A DNA stretch of 64,000 nt, taken from assembly GCA_029641185.1 (NCBI GenBank), contig JAPWGK010000038.1:121445-185444 (forward strand), read 5' to 3'. This document shows positions 46,598 through 60,599 of this stretch, one piece after another. The notes under the pieces were generated by a model. The model had not been told where the DNA came from. It saw only the letters and a list, made by a program, of their open reading frames with translations, and did not search any database. The position numbers were made by a program, and so were the translations under genes. The DNA comes from Pseudofabraea citricarpa (lineage: Eukaryota > Ascomycota > Leotiomycetes > Helotiales > Dermateaceae). The first letter of the stretch is position 1; every line of letters starts with the position of its first letter.

Positions 46598-47242
46598 GGT
46601 GGAGATGGAGATGGGTGTGTATAATAGTAATATAGAGATGCAGACAGCAAGCTGGGCAAGATGTTTACAAATCAGCATATCAAGATGGGGTGTGTCACGT
46701 GCCTCTCACGTGCCAGCCCATCTCCACTTTTCCCATCGTCTGAAGTTCGGTCTTTGTCACTTTGTCACTTGCTGGGGATTCCAAGATTCTTTCCAGGATT
46801 CGAAGCATCGCTGTCCTCGCCTCGTATGCGCTGCCTTGTCTGTACTCCAGCTCCCCTGCAGCAATCTCATACACTGGACCGACTCCTTTCTTTTCCCACG
46901 ACGACTCCGACCCCGTCTCTGCGACTGTGATCGCGAATTATCTCATTCTGCCCTTCTGCCCTTCTGCCCTTCTATCATCCCCTTCACCACTGGACATTTC
47001 ACTCCCTACGAGTCCATCAAACAATAATCACTGCTGTTACTAATCTGTCGAGTCTAAACCCTGCTCCGGGAATCCAAGCGTCCAAGTTCCAACAAACACA
47101 GCAAAGTCACTCGTTACCACAATCACCACAATCACCACCCTACCCTACCCCACGAAGCCCTATTCCAGATCCAATCACCAACTTCGTCCTCCCCACCGCT
47201 GCGAGAACCACGACGGCCTACTGAATCAAACCGCGGCCCATC
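46598..47242. promoter_or_regulatory. Divergent promoter, dipeptidase and RhoGAP
   Basis: 645 bases between two start codons. A CACGTG and a nearby CACGTGCC occur at about 46697-46710. The right half is CT/CA rich (for example CACAATCACCACAATCACC near 47120), a typical 5' leader of fungal genes. No gene lies inside. Confidence 0.5.
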
Positions 47243-50036
47243 ATGCCAGGTTTCGCGGATTCCTTCTGGTCGGGAGACTACGCAGGAGGTAAGGAGCCTC
47301 GGTCAATAGACTACTGCACAGCTAACAGCTTCATCACAGGCCTCGGCGTCCTCTTTGGCAAGCTGCAGCAGGGCGTAGCGGAGAATCAACAAGTCCTTAC
47401 CATTGCGCGGTTACGAGCTGAAGCTGAAGATGTCTATGGGATGCGACTGGGTGAGATTGGGAATGCTACAGACAAGATAACCGGTGGCTTCTCTCGCGAT
47501 GACGGAGCAAGCGTCAGAAAGGTAACGTTATCTGCAGAAGGGCAAGACAGCCATGTATTAACTGCTTCTAGGCATATGACGGAGTGCGGACAGAGATGGA
47601 GGAGGCCTCGAAGAACCATCGGAAAATCGCCCAAAGCATACGAGACCTGGTCGTGGCACCCTTTACGAGATGGTGTGACGCACACGAGATGCGAGTACAG
47701 AATTCGCAAGACGACTTGCAATCACGGATAAAGCTTCACGATAAACAGGCGGAGTTGGTCAAGAAACTGCGGTCCCAGTATTTCAACAAGTGTCGTCTAG
47801 TAGAAGACATCGAGGAGGAAAATAAGCTTGCCTTCCAAGATCCGGAAACGAGCCCTAAACCCAAGATTCCCGAAATCAAAGTTTCGGACCGCGAAGATGA
47901 CGATGAGGAGGAGCCCTTCGAAATTGGCGATGAGATCTATCAACCGGATCAAGTCAAAAAGATTTTAACCCACATCTTGCAGACGGTCAGACTCGGTGAG
48001 ACCAAGGTTCCAATTCTCGGCACATACCAAAACACCACATCGGGCGCAGACATTGTGGAATACTTCCAGAAGAACATGGGCGCGACAAGCGTAAGCCACG
48101 CAGAGCGCATCGGTCAAGATTTGGTTACACACGGATTTCTTCGCCTTATTGGAAACGTCGGAAGCGTGTTCGCGAACAGTTCCAAGATGTTTTACCAATG
48201 GCGCCCCAAGGCTTTCCAGACGACAGGTATTCCAGAGAAGAAAATACCCCTGAACCGAACCTTTTCCATGGCATCCAACAGCTCAGATTATGTGGATTCT
48301 CCTTTGGTGGGGAACGTGGCTGAGTATCTTGCGGGATGGAATCCTCTCAACACCCAACACCCAAATGAAACCCCAGGTGATCGTCTGAGGAGAGAGGCCG
48401 CCGAGGCTGATGAGAGATACAAAGCAAGCGTTCGGAAGCTTGATCACCTTCGTTGCCAACTCGAAGAGGCCATTATCGAACATTTGAGATATCTCGAGAG
48501 GTGTGAACTTGATAGATTAAAGGCTATCAAGACCATCATCCTAGACTTCTCCGGCACCATCAGCAATGTCATCCCCAGCTTGCAGTCAACTGTGGATAAT
48601 ATGATGCTCTACCAAGAGACTGTTCAACCTCTTGGTGATCTACGTTATCTTCTTGAGAACTACCGAACTGGTGGATTCTCTCCAAGAGTGACAGTGTATG
48701 AGAACTACTACAATTCGGCTGATGAGCAAACTTTTGGTGTTGATCTCGAGGCGAGAGCACGTGCCGATAGAAAGCGAGTACCAGCTCTCATCACGACCAT
48801 TCTTACTTTCCTTGACCGCAAATACCCAGATCTTGATGGAGATGAGGCCCGCCGTAGCGTATGGTTGGTTGATGTCCCTCTTCATCAAACCCACAGAATC
48901 CGAGATGTGGTTAATACTGGCAAGACCTTCCCTGCCGAAACTTTAGAACCATTTGAAATTCCCATTGTTGCAAGCGTTTTGAAATTATATTTGCTAGAAC
49001 TTCCAGGTATGTTGCATTTTCTGTCTGCTTGTTCTTTACTGACAAACGCAAAGATTCTCTGGTATCCTCTCACGTTTACGAAATTATGAAAACCATTTAT
49101 TCTACGCCTGCTTCCGAATCCACTGATGCTGCTCGTATTTCTGTCTTGCAGAATACGCTCAGCCAACTGCGTCTATCTAATATTGCAACTCTGGATGCAC
49201 TTATGACCCACTTCACCCGACTCATTGAATTGACATCGGCAGACGAGGCATATATTGCTGCTCTCGCAACTAATCTCGCACCCTGCATCTTAAGACCCAA
49301 GACTGAGACTTCGATGACGATGGAAGAAAAGTACGCCTATCGCCTCATCCGGGACCTTTTCACACACAAAGATGCCATCTTCACTGAGTTGAAGCGTGCT
49401 TCTTCACTTTCTCACAGTACCAGTGTTGATAACCGACCTCGAGCAATCAGCACTGACGAGTCAAATCGCAAAGCTAACATGGAGGCCCGAACACGAGCGA
49501 TCTTAGCTGCCGGTAGCGGATCTCGAAGCAGAGCTCCTAGTCCTGCACCATCCCCACGTGGTCATCGTAGAGACCGTAGTTCCGGTGGACCAGAAACCAG
49601 ATTCCCTATATCAACTACAACAACCTCGCCTACAACCGATAGAGCACGGAACCGTGATAGTCTTGGAAACTTCATTGCACGTCAAAGTCTCGAAGTACCA
49701 GGTGAAGCAGCTCCTACCGTTGATACGAATGGAACAGCTCCTCTTCAGTCAACCTCCAATGGAACTGCAGAAACAAGTGCTACGTATATCCCATCAGCTG
49801 GCGGGATCGACGGTCTTCAGGAAGAAGTTGGCTTAGAGAAACGTAACTCTCTTACTCGTTCTACCCCAGCGGGAAGCAACCGATTTTCTGGTCGAAGACC
49901 CATGAGCATTGCCAGAATGAGCCAAGACCAAGGTCCCAATAAGAGAGACAGCTTGGCAAGCATCGGAGGTCAAGAGAACGAGACTGGACCAGCAAGAGTA
50001 GGAGTCAGCTTGACAGACGCACCAATGGACGATTAA
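47243..50036 (+). CDS. RGD2: F-BAR/DEP/RhoGAP protein, Rgd2-like
   Basis: Four exons, 47243-47288, 47340-47521, 47572-49006 and 49054-50036, give 881 residues. The N-terminal F-BAR region has long charged helices (residues about 10-190 and 380-450). A DEP domain sits between the two halves (about 230-330, LGTYQNTTSGADIVEYFQKN). The RhoGAP domain follows (about 500-660, IPIVASVLKLYLLELPDSLVSS). This order is that of yeast Rgd2, a Cdc42/Rho5 GAP. The membrane-bending F-BAR would bring it to sites of polar growth. The C-terminal 200 residues are Ser/Thr/Arg rich and probably disordered and phosphorylated. Where most RhoGAPs have GIFR with the arginine finger, this one reads SVWL. Confidence 0.9.
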
Positions 50037-50880
50037 CGACGGAACAATTCTTTTGTTGGTGGCGAGGACAAGCGGAATCAAAGCTTCAGCGGTTAATGAA
50101 ATGATAGGACGTTCACGTAACGGATGGCTTTTTTAAAAACACATTAAAGTAAAGAATAAAGGGAGGAATAAGGGGAAAGGGGCAAGGAAAAGAAAATCTT
50201 TGTATGATAATGCGGGCAAATGGGGATGTTATGCCGTGGCCTGATACCCCTTGCTTTTATTTTTTGTCTCTTTTGTCTTGCATGGTTTTCTTCTACTTCT
50301 ACTTCTACTTCTTCTGTTTACTACCTAGTTGTTCTACTGTGGGAGTATTTTTATTGTTGTTGTAGGCGTGAGTGTGTAAGGTGCAAGATGGGGAGCTTGT
50401 TCTTGAATGTAATTCTCTTTTTACTCTCTGATGTCTTTTCGGATCGAGATGAACTGATTAGAGGTGTGGATATTGTGAGTGATGAGAGTTCTCTATGACT
50501 CTGGGTGATGATAATATACAAAGGGGATGTTTGATTCCTCATTCTGATGATTGCCTTCTTGATTGGATGCACACGGAGGAAATGAAATGAGATCTTGCCG
50601 CTTGCCAAGACGCCATGTTAGCCCGAATCACGTGGGGCCAGGGGATAGGGGCCAATATCGCCCCGAGTCCAGCGGGATCGGGTCGTATCTGGGGTAAATT
50701 TTGTGCTATGCTGTATTTTGATAACGTGAACGTCCCACTGAGATTAATAGATGTTTGTGTATATAAAGCTTCTAAGTAATTACCTAGAATTAGTATCGAA
50801 TCAAATTCATCGGCTGGCCTTTAAACTTTTTACATAAAATTCGGTTGCAAAAGTCTTTGTATACGCCCTACTTAGTCAGC
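50037..50880. other. 3' flank of RhoGAP gene, transition to AT-rich block
   Basis: About 840 bases of normal composition with the 3' UTR of the RhoGAP gene. A CTTCTACTT repeat occurs near 50290-50310. No gene is supported. Composition shifts sharply to AT at about 50,870-50,900. Confidence 0.5.
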
Positions 50881-52836
50881 TACCCTACTAAAATTAATTT
50901 ATAATACTTATTAGTATATTCTTAATTAAAAAATAATTACCAAAGATATAATCCTAAAAATTAAACTATTAAAAAGCCCTAAAATAAAGCTTAATATTTC
51001 GTATATTACTTTTTTGCTTTTTATAGATATTAGAAGGATTATATACTTTTTACTTATATCTCTTAAGTTATAAGTATTCGGTTAAGTCTTAGTACTTCGT
51101 ACGAATAATATATTATATATAAGTTAACGTATTTATAGATAGATTAACTAATTAATTAACTAAGTATTAATATATATTTATAATTATATATATATTATTT
51201 ATATATATATATAATTATAAGATAGTTATATTAATACTAATTAGTAGTTTAACTTAACTATTACGTAGTAACCCTACGTACGAAGTAAGATTATAGATTA
51301 GTAAGGTTTTTTAGGACTTAATATATAAAGATTTTTAATAAGATTATTAAAAGTAAATCTTAGCTTATTTAATTAATCTAAAAAGATATTTTATAGGTTT
51401 AGCTAATATAAAATAAGAGATATTATCTCTAGACGAAATATTATAACTTTAACTAAAAAAGATCTTTTATAAAACTTATAAGTAATAATAAGTTTTATAA
51501 TAAAAAAAAAATATCTTATTAACCTTAAATAATAAAATAATAAAATCGATATAACTAATATAAATAAATATACTAATATACTTATTAACACGTATATTAT
51601 AGCAAATATTAATATATAAAAAGAATAAGAGATAAAAGATAATAAATTATAAGATAATTTTAAGAATATATTTTAAGAATAAATACTAGTAATATTTAAT
51701 ATAATATTAAAGATAATTATATCTAAAGTTTATATATACCTACTATATACGAAATATTTACTAAACTTAAATTAGGATTTATATCTTATATTTAACTTTT
51801 AGTAAATCTCTTAAATAAAAAGAAACCTTATATATAAACTAAAGATAAAATTAAAAAATAAATAAAAGCGTACGAAAGAAAGTTTAATTTAATATATAAG
51901 CTAAAAGATCTAATATATTAGTTACTTCTACTAAGTATTTTATATAATATCTTTATAATAAGCTTAATAATAATATTAAAATAATATATTCGGCTATTAA
52001 TTAAAGATATATATATCTTTCTAGGGTAAACTAAGCTTATATAATATAATAAGAAGAATATAATCTAGACTAATATTTTAACTCTTATACGCCTTAGCCT
52101 AGTATTTACCTAAGGTTTATTAATATCCTAAATCTAAGTCTTTAGCCTAAAAGGTAATTTCCTATAATTTTATACTCTTAAGATAACTTTATATAAAATC
52201 TTTTATAATAATAATAATACGTTTAAGAATCTAAAGTATTATTAGTTAATAAGTTAATTACTAAGCTAATAAAAATCTATAATATATTAAATAAAAGGAA
52301 ATATATAAGTAAATTATATAATATTCTTAATATAAAAATATAAGTATTTTTTAATTATTATAATAAAGTAAGAATACTAAATTATAGCTATTATTTAATA
52401 TTCTTTATAATATTTTAAGGTAAAGCGTCCGAATTTTATTATAATAAGATATTTAACTAAAACTATAATTTTTATATAATAATATAAATAATAAAAGATT
52501 ATTTTAAAACCGAAGAAAATAAGTAATTATATCTCTTAGAATAATATAAGATTATATTCTAGGGAATTATCTAATAATACCTAGATAAATTAAGGCTTAA
52601 ATATCTTAAGATCTTATTTAATATATTTCGTATAATATAATAAGAACTTTTAGTCTAATATTAAAACGAGTATAACTTATAAGATTAAGTATTAAATACG
52701 TATTATAATATCCTAGAGTATAATTTTATATTTTATAAACTAGCCTTAATATTTAAAGAGTTTTACTTAGAATTAAGATTTATTATTATTATTATTATAT
52801 AATATAACTAACTATTATTATATATCTAAGAGATAT

Positions 52837-52874
<38 letters not shown>

Positions 52875-53066
52875 TATATATAATATATAAGTTATTTTAA
52901 CTCCTAATACGACTAATATTAGATTAACTAAAAGTATAATAATTAAAATTAATATTACTAAGGTTATATAAAATATAATAAACTATTAAATTTTAGTTAA
53001 TTTAAGAAAAAGAGAAGTTTCTAAGAGGATTAGAAAAGCAAAGGAAAATTTAATAATAACTAGAAA

Positions 53067-53108
53067 TATTATATATATTAAAAGCTAGGGTATTAGTCGA
53101 GTAATTAT
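53067..53108 (+). pseudogene. RIP-degraded gag zinc knuckle (CX2CX4HX4C)
   Basis: In one frame, codons at 53067, 53076, 53091 and 53106 are all TAT, which RIP makes from TGT or CAT. Between them AAG, CTA (from CCA) and GGG give K-P-G before the histidine. Read this way the spacing is exactly CX2CX4HX4C with a K-P-G-H core, the nucleocapsid knuckle of LTR retroelements. It is far (7.7 kb) from the RT remnant, so it may belong to another copy. Confidence 0.5.
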
Positions 53109-56100
53109 ATAAATAAAAAATAAACTAAGATATATATATATTATAAATCTTAAAACTAATATATCTAAGATAATAAATTTAACTAGTTTTTAATTAATTT
53201 TAAAGGATTATTTACTTTATATAAGGATTATTCTAATATTAAATCTTCTTTTAATAAAAAGATATAATAATTTAATATATTTATTACTTCTACTAATAGC
53301 TTAAGAATAATAAGTAAGATACTTATTTAGGTTATAAGAATAATAAATAAAAGTAGATACTCTAGTAGTATTTAGATATATTAGACTAAAATAAAAAAAA
53401 AAGAGTTTTTTATACGAATATTTTTTAATTAATTTTATTAAAGATAATATATAATCTATTAAGATAATCTTAGATAACTAGAAAATAAGTTATCTTCTTA
53501 TAAGATAAGATATTCCTAGTCTTTAAATAAAGTTAATAAGAAAGCTAGTTATATATAAAATAAATAATTATATTAATAAGAGTAAATATTTATTAGAGAT
53601 ATTCTAAGATATTATATTAGATATAAAAGTATTAGAGATCTTAATAATAAGAAAGCCTTAGTTTTAAGTATTATAATAATAATACTTTAAACTTATAATT
53701 ATATATAAATAATAAAAGTAATATTATATATTTTAGAAAGAAACTCTTAATAATAAAAGGAATTATTAACCTTAAGATATTAATTAGAAATATTATATTT
53801 TATATTATATTAGTTTTAATATTATTTTTATTTTATATATAAGATATAAATAAGATATTTATATAAATCGATAACTTATAAAATATTCTTATTTAAGTAA
53901 GAAAATTATACTTTTAATACGAAAATAAGGATATTTATTTATATTACTAAATTAACTAAAAGTAATTATATTATATTATCTAATAGAATTTAAGTTTTAT
54001 TAGATATATTATAAATTTAGATATCTTTTCGTATAAAGATTAATAAAGATTCTTAAGAAAGTAAATTAAGATTTTAAGATTCTAATACTTAAGAACCTTA
54101 TAAAGTTTTATAAGTATTATTAAATATATTCTAAATTACTAGGGCGATTTAAATTTACTATTAAGGAAGATATAAATTTTAATTATTTAGTAATAATTAA
54201 TATTATATATTTAAATAAGAAACTAATAATATATATAATTAATAAAATAATATTATTTAATATAATAAAGTTTCTAAAAGATATAAAAGTAGAAATAATA
54301 TAAAATATATTTTATATATTATAGATTAATATATACCTTAGTTTATTAGATTTCTTTATATATAATACTAATATAAACTTTATAATATCTAAGTTTTAAT
54401 AAAATATATTAGTAATAATAACTAAGACTAAGAAAATTCTTATAAAAGCTTATAATAATATTAGGAAAATAAAAAAATATTATATACTTTTATAATATAT
54501 ATACGAAATACTTTATATAAAATTAAAGGATAAACGTATTATAATAAGGTTATATACTCGATTTTATTACTTTCTTTGCTTTTATAAAAAGTTATTATTA
54601 TCTTAGGTATTATTATATAAGGGCTTTATAAGTATTTTTTAAGCGTTTTAGGAGTTATATATTATTATTTATACTTTATTATTATAATTAATTAATTACT
54701 TTTTTTACCTTCTACTTTTATAACTATTAATTTAATTACTAAATATATCTTATATATAGTTATATATATTATATTAATTACTAGTTACGTTTATAATATT
54801 ATAGATTCGAATATACCCTAATATTTATTATCTTATTATATTAATAACCTACGTAAGGACTTTAAATAATAATAAATATAAATTAGATTATAACTTATAA
54901 TATTAATATAATAAGCTTATTTAATATTAACCTTTAATAATAAGCTAAGCTCTTAGAATACTTAGAATATAATTATATAATTACTAGTAAAAGTAATTAA
55001 AGATATTAAAACTTATAAATATAATCGGCTATTAAATATATAAGATATTAATCCGAGTTATTTTATAAGCTAGATACTTAATAATAAATATAAAAGATAA
55101 TACTAGAGTACTTAGGAGATTAAGAACTTATAATAAATAATAAGTAATAGTTAAAATAATATAATAATACGAAAGTTAAAATCCTTAGGAAGATAAAATA
55201 ATTAGAATAATAAGAATATTAGGAGGATTAGGAACTTATAAGAGATAAGAGATAATTATAATTATAAGAATATATAATTTTAGGGGTTATCTAGAGATAT
55301 ATAAATATATATATTACTAGAGGTATTAAGACTATTATTAGAATAATAAAAATATATTTTTATAAGCTTTAGTTTAAGCGAAAAATATAATATCTAGAGT
55401 TAAAAAAGAATTAAAAAGAATATTATAATAATAGATATTAAGGAGACCCTAAGAGCTAAAAACTAAAAGAATATAAGGCTCTAATATTTTTATTTATAGA
55501 TAATAGTTTTAAGAAATAACCTTAATCTTAATATAAATATAAAGCGAGTAATTATATTAAACTAAGTAAGATTATACTAAAAGCTTAAGCTAAGATAAAA
55601 GAACTCTTAGTTAATACTAGTAAATATAAATTATACTTAAAGCTAAAGAATATAAGAGAATAAAAAAAGTAATATATTATTATACTAGAAAGAAGATTAA
55701 TTAATTAATCGTTTATTTATTTATTTTTAGTTTTTAGTTTATTAATAAAGTTTATATTATTTATATTATTATTTATTTTCTAGTTAACTTTATAAGATAA
55801 ATATTACTTATAGTTTAGTATAAGTATTCCCCTAGTTTATTAAGGTTATTATAAAGATTATATTTATTATAATAATATCTTAATAAAAAGATAATATCCT
55901 TAAGTTTAAATCTTAATTATCTCTTACTTATACTAAGTTTCTTATAATAATAAGTTTAATATAAAAAGTATATAAGAATTAAAGTTATTCGCTTATCTAA
56001 TACTTAATTAAAAATATAATACTAGGATTCTCTAAAACTTAGGACCTAGGCTCTAAAATATAAATAAAACTAAGTTCAAATACTTAAATAAAAAATTAGT

Positions 56101-59100
56101 TATCTTAGAAAAAGCTTAAGAATAAGTAAGAAATATAATATAACTAATAAAATAAAAGTATAAAAATAATAAAATAATAGCTATTTATTTCTAAGAAAGT
56201 TAATATAAAAAAAATAAACCTTATATTATATTTAATTATAATATTAATTTTATCCTTCTAGAAATATATAATAAAAGTAAATAATAGAAACTTAGAAATA
56301 AGACTTTCTTATTTAGGTTATACTAATAGATATATATAATTTTAAGTTATTTCTTTTATATCTAATATTTTAATAATATAAGATTAAGAGAGATTTAATC
56401 TTATCTTATAACTTATTTCTTAAAGCTATATATTATATATATATAAAAGATAAATATTTAGGTAAAATAAAAGTCTTAGATATTTAGCTAAAAAAACTTT
56501 TATTTAGTTTTTCTAATTATTTTATAATTTATAACTTATTATTATCTTATTTAATCTTCTCTTAGTACTTGCTTAGTATTTAACTTAAGCTTATATAACT
56601 TTAATCTAATATTATAATATTATCTTAAGAATATTCTTTTATTATTAGCTTTCTTCTTTTATTTATTTCTTCTTATAAACGAAAATAAAAGAAGAAAAAA
56701 AAGCTCTTAATATCTTTTCTAGACTTATTAAGCTTAGGAATCTTACTTAGTATAAGAGTTCCTAATAAGAAAGAGAAATAAATAATTATTTAGCCTAAGA
56801 TAATATATAAAATTATATAAGTCGCTTTAAAAATTCGTTCTTTTAGTTTTACTAATATTTTTCTCTTTAAAAAGATAAAAGCTATTAAGTTTATCTAATA
56901 TTATAAACGAATAATACTTAATAAAGATCTTTCTAATATTAAGCTAATTCTTAGATACCTTAATTATTATTACTTATTAGTTTATTCTTATACTAAAGTA
57001 TTAGATAATTTTAAGTAAAAAAATTAAATTACTTTTAAGGAAATATTCCTAGAAAAATAAGCCGATTATAACTCTAAGTAACTTTAGTATATAATTAAGT
57101 TCTTAAATACTTTAGTTAATTATCTAAAGGAAAATATAATTAAAATCTTAGAATTCCTAAAGATATATAAGCTAAGTTTTAAGCGACTACTTAGTAATAA
57201 CTAACTAAGCTCTTATAAATAAGTATATAAGCTTCTCTTTAGTCTTTCTAAAGATTATATTTTTATTATTATAAAGAAGGAGAAAATTAAGTATAATAAA
57301 CTAAGAACTTTTATATTTACTAAGATTTATAAGTTTACTAAGACTCGTATCTAAGCTAAGAAGGATTTTATTTACTTACTTAAGTAGGATAATAATAATA
57401 TTATTATTATTAATAAGTTATTAAACCTTTAGCTATATAATAATCTAAATAAAACCTTTAACTTAATTACGCTTTTTATACTAATAATTAATAACCTTAT
57501 ATAAATTATTATAACTCTTAGTATAATACTTAATAATATAATTATAAAAATATAAGCCTTTAAAGTAGCTCTTAATTATAATAAGATTAATAATATTATT
57601 AATATAATAGCTAAGATATTATTAAAAGATTATATTACTTTTAAGATTATTATAATTAAGTACTAGAAAAAAAAAGATAAATTACTTATTATTATTAGTA
57701 AAAATAATATTAAAGTTAATATATTAGAGATTAAGTTTTATAATAATAAGCTAAAATTACTTAAGTAATATAATAATTATAATATTAAAGAGAAAGTTAA
57801 TAAGATATATTATATAATAAAAGTATATAATTATAAGTATAATTTAAGTTATATAATAAATATAAATCCTAGTATTAATATTTATATTAGTATTTTATAG
57901 ACTAGCTATTAATAATTTAATTCTATAAATTAAAATCAAGTATATTAGTATTATAATAAATACTTTTATTTCTCTAATAATTACCTAATATTTATTTATT
58001 ATATAAAAGTTAGAATCGTTTATAAAGATAAAAGTAATAACTAAGTATATCTTAGACTTATAAGATCTAGTTTAATATCTTTCTAGAAAGCTAAGATATC
58101 TTAAGATATTCTTACTAAAGAATAATACTTATATTATAATAATAATAAAATTTCTTATTATAATCGATTTAAGGTATTTTAACTTAAGAAAAATATAAAA
58201 ATCGAATCTAATATTAATATTAAGGTAAGTAAATATAAGTTTACTAAGATTTATAAATATAAGAAAAAATATATTATAATTAGCTTTATTAGTATATAAG
58301 ATAATATTATAGCTTTCTAGTATATAATATTAGTTATTAAATTTAAAGAAAAACTAGACTCTTATTATTAGTTATAATTAATTATAATAAATAAAAATAA
58401 TAAAATTAAGTAAATTATACTTAATACTTTTATTATTATACTTATAAGTCTAAGAGGTACCCTAGTAGTTATTAATATTTCTAGGAAGATTAAGTTAAGT
58501 ATAAGTATCTAAAAGAATACTAAGAAACTAAAGAAAACTATTAAGTTTATTACTTTAATATCTAAGATTATAAATTTAAATATTTTAGAATAAGTATTTT
58601 ACTAATATAAATTAATTAATACTAAGATATCTAAGTATAATAGGGAGCTCTTAAGTACTTAGGAAACTCTTATTAAGGACTTAATATAACTAGGCCTAGA
58701 TAATAATAAAATCTTAAAAGCTATTAAAACTAAAAAGAAAAAAAAATATAAATCTTATATCTTATAAGCTAAGATACTTAAAATATAATATACGATTATA
58801 AATTAGACGATTATACTTATATATAAATAAGCTTTTATCTTTAATTAAATAAACCTAGCTTAAGTTATAAGTATTAGTTATTATTAACTTTTAAGTAATA
58901 TAATTTAAATTAATATACTAAAGGTTAAGGAGCTAGGACTTTATATAAGTATAAGCTTTCTTATATAAAATATAATTACTAGAATTAATATTCTATTATA
59001 TTATATTAATAGCTTATACTTATTAGTTATTATTTATAATTATAATAATTAGAAGTTAATATAAGTAACTAATATAATAAATATAAGTATTAAGATTAAT

Positions 59101-60599
59101 ATTATAACTTATAATATCTAGAAAAAAGCTAATCTTAGTATTAAGGAAAAAAAGAATCTTATAACTATTAATTATAAGAAAACGTCTTAAGTAATTCTTA
59201 GGGTTTATAATAATATATAACTAGATATTAATAATATATAAGTAACTTTATATATTTATATAATATAATAATTAAGCTATAACTTAGTACTTAGGTAATT
59301 ATTTATATATAAGATAAAAGTAAGCTTAGAATAAAGCTTAAAAAAAGATTATAAGATATAAATTATAGCTAATAATAATATTAGTAAAATTAAGCTTTTA
59401 TATTTTTATATTATTACTTATAAGTTTAAGATCTAAGTAATATAATAATAGAATCTAAAGGATAACTCGAACTCTAGAAATAACTTAGAAAACTAGATAT
59501 TAATTTATTATAAGAGAAATAAGTTAAGAGATATATAAATAAATCTCTTAAATATATATAAGAAATCTTATTATAAGAGAGGAAAAATAAGCTTAATAAA
59601 AGAAAAATAATAAAAGGCTATAATATACTTATAAATATAAATATAAATAAAAAAGCTAATATTTTATTATATTTATTATTAAAATAAAAGAAATATAAGA
59701 AGATTTAAGATATATTTAAGCTAAGTTATAAGCTTAAGAAAACCTTCTTAGTTAAAGTTTTAAAACTTAAGAGAACTTAATAAATACTTATTAGAAGCTT
59801 ATTAAGTATTTTATTAATTCTCTTAGAAATCTTAATACTAGAAAGTAAACCTAAGATATCTAAGAATAAAAAAATAATAAAAGTAACTTTATAGAACTTT
59901 TTCTTTCTAAAAAGTAGTTTATATATTATTAATCTTAAAGAATTATTAAAGTTATAAGTATTTTATAAAAATATAATATTTCCTTTCTTTAAGATAAAAT
60001 ATAAAAGAAAAATCTTAACTTTTTATAAGTAAAAAGCCTAAAAGATAAAACTTATAAATCTTAGAAGAAATATAAGAGTTAAGTTATCTAGTCTTAATAA
60101 CTAAAAGAAAGTTATTAAGTTAATAAAAAAGCTACTACTTATTTTAGGTTTTTATAATAATTAATTCGAGCCTTAATATATAAAGTTTCTAAAAGGCTAA
60201 AAACTTATACTAGAGAGAATATAAGACTTATTTATAAGTAATATATTAATCTTAAAAGAAAAAGAAATACTCTAAGAAATATTTTATAATAAAAAAGGAA
60301 TATTCTTATTTAACTAAATAAAAAAAAAACTTATAAAACTAGAGGTTACTAAGTTATAAGAGATTAAGATAATATTATATAAAATATAATAAATATAAAA
60401 CTTTCTAATTACTAAGAAGCTTTATAAAATTATATATAAGATAATAAGTAAGCGTATTACTAATAATATACTAGAAAGTTATTATAAGCTATATAAGAAC
60501 TTATAATTCCTAGTAATAAAAAAGAAGCTAAATAAATATAAACTTATAAGTATAATTATAAAATATAATATAATAATAATTAGAGATATTAATTTTCTT

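Noticed and set aside
51403..51591. 62-codon frame in the AT block
   Set aside because: Consists of Ile/Leu/Tyr/Phe codons expected from AT-rich DNA; no sign of selection.
52840..52870. AATAATAAT-type run resembling a short tandem array, possibly CRISPR-like
   Set aside because: A simple trinucleotide repeat without spacers, in eukaryotic RIP-mutated DNA.
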